The notes: generated by a model from the letters alone, not told the origin. Positions 44,444 to 57,123 are shown, counted from the first letter of the stretch. The stretch: 64,000 bases of DNA from Larix kaempferi (GCA_027924585.1 BSBM01000076.1:4416501-4480500), one strand, 5' to 3'. Program-made: numbers and translations.

Positions 44444-47269
44444 TGTTGTCTCCCAAAATGGCATGCGTGTTGTTGAAGCCCAAAATGTAGCACACCAGCT
44501 GGATGACAACTCTCTCAGGAGAGAGGCCAATGTCACCACACTCCTCTCCTCTTCGCTTCAGGTTGGCTCTTCTCCAACTCTAGGGGGGTATCCCTAAGAT
44601 AGGATCGCTAAGGCAGGTACAGTAAACGGGAAAGGTGAATTGAAGAGGCTGCCTTAGAGAAACGAATGTAACAAAAGATGTATTTTAAAATTGTGATGGG
44701 AAAGATGGGAGGATCAGTCCTCGAAGAAATGGCCAGTGCCAGTATATCAGAGGGGCGAATGGAGTCAAAAAGAGAGCTCAAATGGGCCTTGCTGCCAGGT
44801 GAATGTAGTGACCAACTAACAGCTCTTGCACTAGAGAATACCTGAAAGATGCAAAACTTAAGAGAAAAACATGGGTCAAATAAAGTTGTGCTAGATTGTT
44901 AGCTTTCTATTCAGATGATCCCAACTTAAGAATCGAAAGAAATGAACTAAGAGAGGTATCGTCTCAGACAAGATGAAAGATGGCAAACAAATAGAAATGG
45001 AATACAAAGAGAAAGAGAACTCTGAATTTATCCAAAGAGGCCCATGGTATTTTTCATTAAGCTTGTGGGGAGAGAAAACTCCCAAAGTTTTTCCATCTTG
45101 TTACAATGAAGGAGGCTTGCTTTTATAGGCCAAAAACCTCTCTTATTTCTTTTCAAAAGAAAAATAAAAATAAAATAAAAGAGAAACGGAAAAGTGGGTA
45201 AGCTCCACTCTTCTCTTCTTTCCAACGAATACACCAAGTATTCACTATTTCTTATTAAAAGAAAGGAAACCCCCTAACAGCCAATTCCTTCACTCAAAAG
45301 TGGACACCCAACTATAAGATAGAATGCTCCAATAGCCACGTAGAAAAAGATGCCCCTGGCATCTGTCCACGATGGAAAATGAACCCTGAATAGTTTGAAA
45401 AGCCACTGCTGATTTCTCGTTGAAAACCCGAGCCCATGGCGTTCTACAGAAACTCGGCTGCCGAAAGGAAATACAGGCCAAATCCAATGATTCGGCCATG
45501 AACAGTGGTCAATCCTGGTGACACCGGCTCCCAACAAAAACTTAAGTGTCGACTGGGCGATAGACCACGAATTTCTTCCACCGGTTGCGTTGCCATGATA
45601 GACGGGGTCTATGTTTCAGCTAGTTTTTCTTAAAACGTGGATAGCCAACCAACAGTGCAAGTCGGCAGATAGGAGAGTGACCACTGGCGTCATTCCAAAG
45701 ATTTCATTTAATCACGCCTGAGGTCAACTGCTGCAATGGCGCTACCATCTACTCGGAGCTGTAGGTGTTTTAACAAAGATCAAGTGAAATGGTTGCCGAC
45801 AAGGACGTGCAAGCTCGGCAACGGCGTGAAACGCTGCTGCGTGCTGATTTAACCCCTCGATCCTCCCGATTTCGCAGACCGACTGAGTGTGGGTGGTTGA
45901 TCACTTTGTCAAACCCGAGCTTGGCGTTGTGGAGCAGCTTAAAGTCGGTGAGCTTCTAGGTGAACACGAGTCCAAGCCTCACACCGTCGTTTTAGCAAAG
46001 CCTCCATGATCTCGAGTTGTGATAAAAGAAAATGCCGGCGTGATTGACATCTTTTGAAACCCGGGTCCGACGCTGAAGGCTTGGCTGCTGATGATGTGCG
46101 ATCTGAGCTCCACGCGATTTGTGACTGTACCAGTCTGAAAGTTCATGCCTTTGTCGATACGGTAGACAAATCATGGAAATGTTTAAGGATCGAATCATCC
46201 TCACATTGCACCAAAAACCCCAACATTTTGCAGCTTGGGTTGCTCTTATACAGTCGCAATCATTTGGAGCAGAATCAATAAACACCGGTAACCCCTATAT
46301 TTTCAACTTTGCCAGATGCTGCGCAAGCATTGTTTCTAGCAGCATTATTCATATCCAAATTCATTCTCTGTTGATAATCATTCCTAGTTGCTAAAGAAAT
46401 CACTGCAAATCCCTTTGCTTTTCGGTGTCCTGTCACACTTTGGGAAGCGTGGAAGACTACGGTCGATGAATTTATTTGGTGCTCGACGCCCTCCAACAGA
46501 TTGTTGACCCACACAAGCGATCATTTAATTGGTGAACCCTTGGATCCTCATAATCAATGGGCCGATTCGCCAAATGCAACTCCCTCAGACGAACACTGCT
46601 AGCCTTCTCGAATTTTGTTTAACTTGCCAGTAATCTCAGCTTCCAAAGTTTGAGCTAGTTTGAGACACGAAATTTCTAAAGAAACTCATTCGAAGTGAAT
46701 CGGGCCACACTGATCAGTTGTGTAAAATATTTTACCCATTTTAACAGACCTGTTGTCTCTGCAACACTTCACTCAACAACACAAATGGCAGAATTAAACA
46801 CTGTTGTACAAGCCTCGAAAAAAAAGAAAATGATGCAGGGGCAACTCAAAAAGGCTTAAAAAACCACTACATTTCCAGCTGCAATAGCTCCTATCGGTGG
46901 ATCCATGGATCATGCTCTTTTAGAGTATCTGTAAACAAATGCTGGTTACGAGCTGCTACAAGACTTTACCATTTCATTGATTTTGGAGGTAGATGGAGGC
47001 TTTTCTTTATCGCTATCAGTCTTCTCCTTCTGCTTTGAAAAGACATTTGAATGAAAGGAAATGTGCTATGCAGAAACATACATTTGCCCCTGATATAAGG
47101 AATTTTCCAAATTTTCACTTGCTACTGATGCTTCTCACAGTCTGATTTCAACAACCTTCAGCTGTCATTGTTCTTCTTTGACCATCATTGTCGGCTCTCC
47201 ATTGAAATCTTCAAGCAGTAGTTTCACCTTGTCTTCAAGTGACCGCCCATGCAAAATGGGGTGGTAACA
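44444..47269 (-). repeat. Element W 3' LTR
   Basis: It begins TGTTGTCTCCC at 44444 and ends GGGGTGGTAACA at 47269. It is 2826 bp long and nearly identical to 48749-51578. Minus-strand TATA CTATAAAAGC lies at about 45119-45128. No genes; the frames at 45028-45237 and similar positions repeat in both copies without recognisable domains. Confidence 0.92.
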
Positions 47270-47499
47270 TCTGGCTCCAACTACGAGACGTGTGCTCACT
47301 TCGTGAGTGCATGAGAACCTCAGACTCATGGTTATCACAGACCAACCTTAAAAGCAAATGCCCAGTGGTGGGGATGGCTTGATTCACATCCCAAGACCTC
47401 AGACTTATTACAAAACAAAGAAACATACTGAAAATATCAAGTGCTCATGCAAAAGCTTTATTCATCTACCTACCTACTCTAACATGTGACAGCAGAATG

Positions 47500-48474
47500 C
47501 TAAGTATAAGCATATAACCAGTGGAACCATTCCAACATCTTATATCTACCATTTTCCTTTTCTTTGTGCTCGGTTAGAAACAAAGACAAAGATAGATACA
47601 TTGTAAAAACAAGCTGTCCTACAATCAGGAATAAGCTGAACTGAAAAATCAGATTGTTAGGATGTAATAACTCGTCAAAGTTTCGGTATGAACACTTAGA
47701 TTGTGCACACAAAACTTCTATCCATTGACTGATAGGGCTTAGATACGAACCTCCACCATAAAGCTGCTCCTGAATTCTGACATCCACGGACTTCTCATGA
47801 AACAGAGCTGTAAGAAAAATACTGCTATCTTCATTAAAGTGAACTTGAGGCAGATCTACCTCTTCATCAAGAAGCTGTTCAGGAATGTCTTTAGTATCAT
47901 AAGCTTGAGGCAGGTCTGAATCTTCACAATAAAACTGTTCATGAACTTTTTTAATGGCACAGCTTTGAGGCAGCTCCATACTTTCAATATTTTCCATTGC
48001 AGCAGTGTCAGGAGTTTGCCCAGCTGCATCTTCAATGTTCTCTTCAAGCTGTAGATGGACCCTAGGGATGAGGGCATCATACTCTCTAGCAAGTTTTTCA
48101 ATCTCATCATCAGTTCCATCATGCCAGTGAAGGAGAAAACTCTCGAAAAACTTTGCCAATGAATCTATGGATTCATCCAAAAGACCATAGAACCAATTGT
48201 CTGCATCCGTTTCCAAAGTGAAAGCAAAAACGACCATAAGGTCATCCTCATGATAAACATTAAAATCAACCACCAATTTGCAGTAAGAGGCAATGTGATG
48301 GAGGGATGAAACATCATTATTTCCATGGAATTCTGGGAGAATGTCACGCAGCTTCTCATGGTCGTAGCATTCATTAGGAAACGCACGGATATTTGAGAAA
48401 TCTAGTGCGGCGAAAGCTTCGTGCAGAGTAGTTTTGTGCAAAAGATTACGTGGTTTTTCTTTATCATCATCCAT
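47500..48474 (-). CDS. Element W gag-like protein with C-terminal hydrophobic segment
   Basis: This is an intact frame of 324 residues starting at Met 48474 (MDDDKEKPRN), about 250 bp after the primer site. Residues 20-135 carry blocks shared with X and Y gag: ALDFSNIRAFPNE, EFHGNNDVSSLHHI, YHEDDLMVVFAFTL, NWFYGLLDESIDSLAKFF. Residues about 140-230 are acidic with repeated LPQ..D motifs (near DSDLPQAYDTKD and EVDLPQVHFNED). Residues about 273-299 are strongly hydrophobic (NLIFQFSLFLIVGQLVF and onward), a likely membrane segment that is unusual for Gag. No knuckle or enzymatic domain is present. The lack of stops suggests selection or youth. Inferred role: structural protein packaging the W RNA. 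Confidence 0.7.
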   Translation of the reverse strand: MDDDKEKPRNLLHKTTLHEAFAALDFSNIRAFPNECYDHEKLRDILPEFHGNNDVSSLHHIASYCKLVVDFNVYHEDDLMVVFAFTLETDADNWFYGLLDESIDSLAKFFESFLLHWHDGTDDEIEKLAREYDALIPRVHLQLEENIEDAAGQTPDTAAMENIESMELPQSCAIKKVHEQFYCEDSDLPQAYDTKDIPEQLLDEEVDLPQVHFNEDSSIFLTALFHEKSVDVRIQEQLYGGGSYLSPISQWIEVLCAQSKCSYRNFDELLHPNNLIFQFSLFLIVGQLVFTMYLSLSLFLTEHKEKENGRYKMLEWFHWLYAYT

Positions 48475-48726
48475 AAATCAAAAAATGAAGCACTAAATCT
48501 GAAACATAGTCATACCTCATGCCAAATTGCGGAGTCGCCAAGGTGAGCTTGAAAGCTTTCCAATGAGTGTGCTCACCTCTACACCCAATAGGATCTTCAA
48601 ATCTGCAAAAGGACAAGGGCTCTGTCCCTTCGTGGAGTCGCCATGTGAGAAGAAGAATCTGCAATATAATCTCCCACAAATGTCGTTAATGAAGCACAGT
48701 CTTCAAATTTCGGGAACTCGACTTTG

Positions 48727-48744
48727 TCCGCGGCAACGGCGCCA
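48727..48744 (-). promoter_or_regulatory. Element W primer-binding site (tRNA-Asp)
   Basis: The minus strand reads TGGCGCCGTTGCCGCGGA four bases after the LTR end. It matches the complement of the plant tRNA-Asp 3' end (TGGCGCCGTTGCCGGGGA) with one mismatch. Confidence 0.88.
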
Positions 48745-48748
48745 AAAA

Positions 48749-51578
48749 TGTTGTATCCCAAAATGGCATGCGTGTTGTTGAAGCCCAAAATGTAGCACAC
48801 CAGCTGGATGACAACTCTCTTAGGAGAGAGGCCAATGTCACCACACTCCTCTCCTCTTCGCTTCCGGTTGGCTCTTCTCCAACTCTAGGGGGGTATCCCT
48901 AAGATAGGATCGCTAAGGCAGGTACAGTAAATGGGCAAGGTGAATTGAAGAGGCTGCCTTAGAGAAATGAATGTGACAAAAGATGTATTTTAAAATTGTG
49001 ATGGGAAAGATGGGAGGATCAGTCCTCAAAGAAATGGCCAGTGCCAGTATATCAGAGGGGCGAATGGAGTAAAAAAGAGAGCTCAAATGGGCCTTGCTGC
49101 CAGGTGAATGTAGTGACCAACTAACAGCTCTTGTACTAGAGAATACCCGAAAGCCGCAAAACTTAAGAGAAAAACATGGGTCAAATAAAGTTGTGCTAGA
49201 TTGTTAGCCTTCTATTCAGATGATCCCAGCTTAAGAATCAGAAGAAATGAACTAAGAGAGGTATCGCCTCAAACAAGATGAAAGATGGCAAACAAATAGA
49301 AATGTCATACAAAGAGAAAGAGAACTCTGAATTTATCCAAAGAGGCCCATGGTATTTTTCATTAAGCTTGTGGGGAGAGAAAACTCCCAAAGTTTTTCCA
49401 TCTTGTTACAATGAAGGAGGCTGGCTTTTATAGGCCAAAAACCTCTCTTATTTCTTTTCAAAAGAAAAATAAAAATAAAATAAAAGAGAAACGGAAAAGT
49501 GGGTAAGCTCCACTCTTCTCTTCTTTCCAACGAATACACCAAGTATTTACTATTTCTTATTAAAAGAAAGGAAACCCCCTAACAGCCAATTCCTTCACTC
49601 AAAAGTGGACACCCAACTATAAGATAGAATGCTCCAATAGCCACGTAGAAAAAGATGCCCCTGGCATCTGTCCACGATGGAAAATGAACCCTGAATAGTT
49701 TGAAAAGCCACTGCTGATTTCTCGTTGAAAACTCGAGCCCATGGCGTTCTACAGAAACTCGGTTGCCGAAAGGAAATACAGGCCAAATCTAATGATTCGG
49801 CCGTGAACAGTGGTCAATCCTGGTGACATCGGCTCCCAACAGAAACTTAAGTGTCGACTAGACGATAGACCACGACTTTCTTCCACCGGCTGCGTTGCCA
49901 TGATAGACGGGGTCTATGTTTCAGCTAGTTTTTCTTAAAATGTGGACAGCCAACCAACAGTGCAAGTCGGCAGATAGGAGAGTGACCACTGGCGTCATTC
50001 CAAAGATTTCATTTAATCACGCCTGAGGTCAACTGCTGCAATGGCGCTACCATCTACTTAGAGCTGTAGGTGTTTTAACAAAGATCAAGTGAAATGGTTG
50101 CCGACGAGGACGTGCAAGCTTGGCAACGACGTGAAACCCTGTTGCGTGCTGATTTAACTCGTCGATCCTCCTGATTTCGCGGACCGACTGAGTTTGGGTG
50201 GTTGATCACTTTGTCGAACCCAAGCTTGGCGTTGTGGAGCAGCTTAAAGTCGGCGAGCTTCTAGGTGAACACGAGTCCAAGCCTCACACCGTCGTTTTAG
50301 CAAAACCTCCACGATCTCGAGTTGTGATAAAAGAAAATGCCGGCGTGATTGACATCTCCTGAAACTCGGGTCCGACGCTGAAGGCTCGGTTGCCAATGAT
50401 GTGCGATTTGAGCTCCACGCGATTTGTGACTGTACTAGTCTGAAAGTTCATGCCTTTGTCGATACGGTAGACAACTCATGGAAATGTTTAAGGACCGAAT
50501 CATCCTCACATCGCACCAAAAACCCCAACATTTTGCAGCTCGGGTTGCTCTTATACAGTCGCAATCATTTGGAACAGAATCAATAAACACCGGTAACCCC
50601 TGTATTTTCAACTTTGCCAGATGCTACGCAAGCATCGTTTCTAGCAGCATTATTCATATCCAAATTCATTCTTCGTTGATAATCATTCCTAGTTGCTGAA
50701 GAAATCACTGCAAATCCCTTTGCTTTTCGGTGTCCTGTCACACTTTGGGAAGCGTGGAAGACTACGGTCGATGAATTTATTTGGTGCTCGACGCCCTCCA
50801 ACAGATTGTTGACCCACACAAGCGATCATTTAATTGGTGAACCCTTGGATCCTCATAATCAATGGGCCGATTCGCCAAATGCAACTCCCTCAGACGAACA
50901 CTGCCAGCCTTCTCGAATTTTGTTTAACTCGCCAGTAATCTCAGCTTCCAAAGTTTGAGCTAGTTTGAGACACGAAATTTCTAAAGAAACTCATTCGAAG
51001 TGAATCGAGCCACACTGATCAGATGTGTAAAATATTTTACCCATTTTAACAGACCTGTTGTCTCTGCAACACATCCCTCAACAACACAAATGGCAGAATT
51101 AAACACTGTTGTACAAGCCTCAAAAACAAAGAAAATGATGCAGGGGCAACCTCGGAAAGGCTTCAAAAACCACTACATTTCCAGCTGCAATAGCTCCTAT
51201 CGGTGGATCCATGGATCATGCTCTTTTAGAGTCTCTGTAAACAAATGTTGTTAACGAGATGCTACAGGACTTTATCATTTCATTGATTTTGGAGGTAAAT
51301 GGAGGCTTTTCTTTATCGCTATCAGTCTTCTCCTTCTGCTTTGAAAAGACATTTGAATGAAAGGAAATGTGCTATGCAGAAACATACATTTACCCCTGAT
51401 ATAAGAAGGACTTTTCAAAATTTTCACTTGCTACTGATGCTTCTCACAGTTTGATTTCAACAACCTTCAGCTGTCATTGTTCTTCTTTGACCATCATTGT
51501 CGGCTCTCCATTGAAATCTTCAAGCAGTGGTTTCACCTTGTCTTCAAGTGACTGCCCATGCAAAATGGGGTGGTAACA
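48749..51578 (-). repeat. Element W 5' LTR
   Basis: It begins TGTTGTATCCC at 48749 and ends GGGGTGGTAACA at 51578. It is 2830 bp long. The minus-strand TATA CTATAAAAGCC is at about 49426-49434, so transcription starts roughly 30 bases further toward lower coordinates. Differences from the 3' LTR are scattered single-base changes, plus a few small indels near 51405. Confidence 0.92.
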
Positions 51579-52007
51579 GGTAGCATAGAGAAGTATAGAG
51601 CGAGGTTTGTGGTGAGACTGTTCTCCCACAAAGAGGGAGTGGGCTATGAGGAGACTTTTGCTCCAGTCACCAGTTACACTTTCATTAGAGCAATGACGTC
51701 TTTAGTTTCCATTATGTGATGGAAGATATATTAGATCGATGTAAAGACAACTTTCCTCAATGATATAACTGAGGAAGAACTGTACATAGAGCAACCTCAG
51801 AGCTTTGAGATTAGTTCCATGTTTGTAGGCTGACAAAGGCCTTGTATGGACTCAAGCAGGCGTTGAGAGCATGCTATTCCAGGATCAATGGATGCCTTGT
51901 AAGGGATTCATCAAAGGTGAAGTTGATCCTAACTTATATTTTATTTTTGTTGAGGTCGATCTGCTTGTTTTAGTGCTATAATTAGATGACTTGTTTCTTA
52001 TAGGTCC
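51579..52007 (+). pseudogene. Copia element 1 reverse transcriptase, central part
   Basis: The plus strand reads RFVVRLFSHKEGVGYEETFA, PVTSYTFIRAMTSLV and then, in changing frames, VKTTFLND, YIEQPQ, YGLKQA-like and DPNLYFI-like blocks. The catalytic box is LDDLFLIG, preceded by an in-frame TAA where the usual Tyr-Val would be. It continues the frame cut by W at 44443 and is cut again by LTR A5 at 52008. Several stops and deletions make it inactive. Confidence 0.8.
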
Positions 52008-54689
52008 TGTTATCACATTTATAGTTGACGAGGCTACCATATCTTCAGACCAGATTCCAATACTTTTCTGAGCCAGTCCTTTGCTATGAGATACTTGAGA
52101 TCGATAGATGATGAGTAGTTATTTCAGGATCACTCACAGCCCCAGAGCAGACATAACAGCCTTATGCCATGACTGAGCCTCATGACCTCAAATTTGATGA
52201 CTGATGTGGCCATTTTATTCCATACAGAGCAGTGTGATAGTGCCCAGAGTTATGCAACAATAGTGTTCCAGTAACAGTTGATGGTTCATATGGTATATAT
52301 AGGTATATGATCCAGCAGGTATATGGATGTGCACTGGATACCCTCCTTTGCTCTTTTGCTTATCTTGGTAGCTTGACTAGGTATCTAGTGGTCATGATCT
52401 GGCGATATTATATATAGATTTGGTTATTGGTTGATTGTCTGAAATTGAAATGATCTAATTACTTGGACTAGGAATTTCTTGTGTATACTAGCTGGTCTCA
52501 CCCTCTCTAGTAGTATGGACTTGGTCATTCCCACCATTTATGGCTTGCTAGTCTTGGCATCACCCGTCACCTTTATTCATCCATTCGTTCTCTTCCATAC
52601 TTGGTTTTATCCCAACTTACACTTCAGCCTCTGATACTGAGGACTTCCCCACTTATGCCTCTATGTTGGATAGACTCCCTGTTGTTTTGTGTCTCGGCTC
52701 TGAGTTGTGCAACAAAACTTACCGAAGCCTTGATCCTGGGCCAGGAGAACCCGTTGGTGTTGGTTCTTGAGCTTAGGTGAGTTGGATTTGAAGCCTTGAC
52801 CTCTCTAGTCGGTTGCCCCCGATGTTTGGTCCTGATTGTGGATAGTCCCCCCAGTTGCCTGAGTTGTGTTGACTAAACTTGAAGCAAATTGTACTACCAT
52901 CATTACATGCATATATTATTGATTGTATATCTATTATGCAAGCCCATGATTACAAAAAACAAAACTGTGCTTTTAAGCACAATGAAAGAGGGCTATGAAA
53001 TAAAGTGTAAAAGCACCCTGGATAAAAGCTGTGACTAGTGCTTCTAAGCACATGCAAAATCCAAAGGGTCATAAGGCCTAAAAAGTAGTGGTTAAACATA
53101 TGCTAAATCTAAAGAACTGCTGGCCATGATAAAATGTAATGATTAATTCCTCACGAAGCCTACGGGTTGGGATGTGAGATGGAGTAAGGGACAACTAATT
53201 CTAAGTGTCCCCTAGAACCTCAAGTTACAGTTAGCTGGGCACCCAGTCACGGTGGTTCTAGAAAAGATCCTCACAGAGCTGGTTCAAGCTTGGATGTGAG
53301 CTGTAGACAATTTGTTAAAGTGAATAGGCACTCCTCAAATCAACTTATTCCATTTGTGAGACACCGCCATTCCTTATGTGTTTTCTGTCCAACATATGCT
53401 TAGGTGATTTCCCTGTTCCCCTTTATCCAAAGTGTCACAGTGTTGAAGATTGTGAAGTCATTCCCTTGTCCTAGCCTTCTCTTTTCCACCTTCACCCATT
53501 TCTAGCAAAATGGTCAAGTCCATGAATTGAGTATACACTTGAGGGTCTTTCTCTTATTAATTGATTGTTTTGATCTAGACTTATATGTGATGTATTACTG
53601 CTTACTCGCCAGTGACATGATACTATGTAATTTAGTGTTGTTATTAAATAATTAAAAGAGCATATCTTATCCATTTGCACTTGTAGCATCAGTTAGTTTG
53701 AGCCTGGGTCATTATTTTGATCAGTTTTGACATGGTCAACTCAGTTTGACCAAGTCAATTGCAGGATCCGGGATGATTTGGACCTATGATGTTCGAGGTT
53801 GATTATTTGTGGTCCTATGGTGCCCACTTGATGTTCCCATGCATCAGACATAGGTTTTATGTGATGGTTTGATGAATTTTTATTATTACCATTATTTACA
53901 GACCATTATATTTTATTGTCCAGGCATGGATGAGCTTACAGATGATTATCCAGGTGGTCACATGGTGTATGAGTACTCATCCCTACTACATTTGGACCTT
54001 ATGAGTCCATTGGTACACTTCAGATATCAGTTTCAGGCACTTTCAGATGAGGTTATGGCCAAATTATCACTTTACTGCATTTTTGCCATATAAAATGGCC
54101 TGTCAGCACAGTTTGAGATTATTTTGGTTCACCTAGGGCACTATAGAGGGAGTATGGGGTCCAATCACTTGTTATTACCATATTACCATGTTCCCAGACA
54201 TTTTGATGTAGTTAGATTTGTGCCTGGGGCACCAGGCATAGAGATAGAGGCATTTTATTCTTTTACAGGTGATTTTCTAACGATAAAAAAATGGAAGAAA
54301 TGGTTACTGAGGAAATTGATTTGGGAAATTGAGGAAAATAATTGGCATGAGGTTTGTTCAGAGGATTTTTGTGATGCATCCCTCACCTTCCGGCACAACT
54401 TGCAGCATTTAGTGGGGTCCATACACACTCCAGGCTATTATTTGGGGATTTTATTATGTCATTGAGGGGGCACAATTTGGTCATGTGGTCACAGTATGAT
54501 GTTATGTTGAGTTATTATGTTATTGTGTCATGGGGACATGTTAGAGAAGGATATGTTACACCTCCTAGCCCCACCATGCGCTTATATCATGAGTTCTAGT
54601 CACTTGTCATGTGGTGCATCCCCCTAGGGCGACTTAGTGAGTGTGCCCCCTCTATTATTGAGTTGATCCATGTATATTGTATTTGGGCT

Positions 54690-54800
54690 CATCTTAGCCA
54701 TTGATTATCATTGATGTATCTTTTAATCTCAACCACTCATTCAAAAAGTGGTTAGGGTTTTGGTCTCTCTCATTCCTATTTAAAGGAGAGACCTCCCTCA
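54690..54800 (+). promoter_or_regulatory. LTR A5 core promoter block
   Basis: The order is CATCTTAGCCATTGATTATC, TTTTAATCTCAACCACTCAT, GGTTAGGGTTTTGGTCTC, then CCTATTTAAAGGAGAGACC (TATA 54775-54786). It is very close to the block of the copia LTR at 62980-63050. Confidence 0.65.
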
Positions 54801-54998
54801 TTGTAAAGTGACTTTTGGCTCTTGGCTACTCGAATAGAAAATATATTTTGCGAGAAACTCTTGTGATCTTGGTTTGGATGTTAGGTTATCTCAATTGAAA
54901 CTGCTTTTCCATTGCATTGAGGATCTTGGTGAATATTTTACACATCTTCTATCCATATTTTATTTGCAGGTGAAGAGGACGACTTGGAAGAGGGGCGC

Positions 54999-56777
54999 TG
55001 TTTTCACCTAAACTGTAGTTACCCCTATGGATGTATCCAGTCATGGATGGCAATAGGGAAGGGCAACTCAAAAGGTGCAACCACGATCACCTCGACCTCC
55101 AATGTATGGTTGTCACGCCAGTCGAGGCAACCTTCGCTTTATGTTATCTAGCCCAGACAACAAAGGGGGAGACCCGATCTACTCCCGACAGGAGAGATCA
55201 AAACCAAGACACCAAATCAGGGTATTTCTAAGTGAAGTTAGGTGTATGGTTTATCCTAGACCTAAGGATGAAATCACAAGCCAAGTGAGGGGTTTAATGA
55301 GTATAGCTTTGGTTCATAGTTGATGTGAGAGTGACTTACAATGTTTGAAGTGAGATCTAGGATGAGTGTACTAGTTCAATGTTGGAAGATCCACTGCCTT
55401 GGGAACCGTGTCCAATGCAGGGTAGTTTAAAGGTTGAATTGGGGCTAACTAGTACAAGTGACAAGCTTGACCATGATACATGATAGCTTCAAGGGTTTAG
55501 TTCACCATGCAAAAGTCAAACCACAAGTCAATCCAACAATCTAGGAAAGTTGAATTAACTTGGAGAGAAACCAGTGCCTTGGGAATTGGGAAGTGGAGTC
55601 AAAGTAGGGTTGACATGTGGTTTAGGACTCCTAGTACTTGGGACAAGTGGGCAATTTTAGTCTTGATGTATGGATAGATCTAGATCTAGGTTTTACCCAA
55701 GTGGACCACAATCCCTTAAAACAAGGAATGCTATCCCCATTTTGGACCACTTGGAACACTTAAACTCAGATCTACTAAGATCTAGCCGTTGGATTGCCAC
55801 GAAATTATAGATCCATACTCCTACGTGACTAACCTACTCGGATCTAAAGTTTGGATGCCATCCGACTTGTCTTGACCTACCTAACCCTCATTTTAGGCCT
55901 CCTTGGGCAAAGTCGCACCACCTTGGAGAGGTGAGTTGACTCACTTCTAGGACGTGGGTACTTGAGATTGTTGGAGATTTGGAACCGGGATAATTCAAAA
56001 CCTAGGTCTAGACTATCACTTTGTCAAATCTTGCCTTGGGGATAGCATTCCTTGTTTTAAGGGATTGTGGTCCACTTGGGTTAAACCTAGATCTAGACAC
56101 TTTCATCCATCAAGACTTCTATTGCCTACTTGTCCCAAGTACTAGGAGTCCTAAACCACAAGTCAACCCTACTTTGACTCCACTTCCCAATTCCCAAGGC
56201 ACTGGTTTCTCTCCAAGTCAATTCGACTTTCCTAGATTGTTGATTTAACTTGTGGTTTGACCTTTGCATGGTGAACTAAACCCTTGAAGCCATCATGTAT
56301 CATGGTCAAGCTTGTCACTTGTACTAGTTAGCCCCAATTCAACCTTTAAACTACCCTGCATTGGACACGGTTCCCAAGGCAGTGGATCTTCCAACATTGA
56401 ACTAGTACACTCATCCTAGATCTCACTTCAAACATTGTAAGTCACTCTCACATCAACTATGAACCAAAGCTATACTCATTAAACCCCTCACTTGGCTTGT
56501 GATTTCATCCTTAGGTCTAGGATAAACCATACACCTAACTTCACTTAGAAATACCCTGATTTGGTGTCTTGGTTTTGATCTCTCCTGTCGGGAGTAGATC
56601 GGGTCTCCCCCTTTGTTGTCTGGGCTAGATAACATAAAGCGAAGGTTGCCTCGACTGGCGTGACAACCATACATTGGAGGTCGAGGTGATCGTGGTTGCA
56701 CCTTTTGAGTTGCCCTTCCCTATTGCCATCCATGACTGGATACATCCATAGGGGTAACTACAGTTTAGGTGAAAACA
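54999..56777. mobile_element. FB: palindromic LTR-derived foldback element
   Basis: It starts TGTTTTCACCTAAACTG at 54999 and ends with the reverse complement at 56777, flanked by the duplication GGCGC at 54994-54998 and 56778-56782. The two arms are 740 bp each (54999-55738 and 56038-56777) around a 299-bp spacer. The outer halves are nearly identical: two 66- and 82-residue chance frames (55031-55323) are repeated exactly on the opposite strand (56453-56745). The inner ends are more diverged. Spacer plus right arm read in order like the U5 part of family A LTRs (compare 10376-11408), so the left arm is an inverted copy of the LTR 3' end. It has no coding capacity. Inserted in A5. Confidence 0.88.
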
Positions 56778-57123
56778 GGCGCACTGGCTAAGGAGACTTA
56801 CCTTGTCTTTCTCTTTTCGATCGATTTGATTCAGGGAGTAATTATGTCTCTTTACTACTTATTCTTTGTGTTTACTTCTTCATTTGCATTTACCTTCATT
56901 GTTGCTTGTTGATTGAGTTTATCTCTTTGGTTTTGCAGGAAGAGAGGGGTGCATTAGTGGATTCGGGCAAATTCGTGTAGGCAAGAAAACACATCAAATC
57001 TTCACTTGATCTTTGCGGGATTAGTCCTTGACATACCAGCATCCATTCTCATGATCCAGGTAGGCTTTCAAGGTACATATTTTATTCTTTTAACTTACCC
57101 ATTTGTCATCTACGTTTAAACCC

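Larger units (their letters stand above)
44444..51578 (-). mobile_element. Element W: full-length non-autonomous LTR retrotransposon (gag only)
   Basis: Two direct LTRs (44444-47269 and 48749-51578, about 2.83 kb each) flank a 1479-bp internal region. The duplication GGTAG is at 44439-44443 and 51579-51583. The minus-strand primer site at 48727-48744 shows that 48749-51578 is the 5' LTR. The only gene is a gag-like frame; there is no protease, polymerase or integrase, so it must be mobilised by another element. The LTRs differ by only a few percent by eye, making W one of the younger inserts. It splits copia element 1, whose polymerase frame continues on either side. Confidence 0.92.

Noticed and set aside
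45028-45237. 69-residue open frame present twice (also 49333-49542)
   Set aside because: Duplicated because both W LTRs are copies of one another. It overlaps the TATA and leader region and has no domain.
55031-55323. Open frames of 66 and 82 residues that recur exactly on the opposite strand at 56453-56745
   Set aside because: They are a consequence of the FB inverted arms. No domains, and the same protein from both arms reflects DNA identity, not a gene family.
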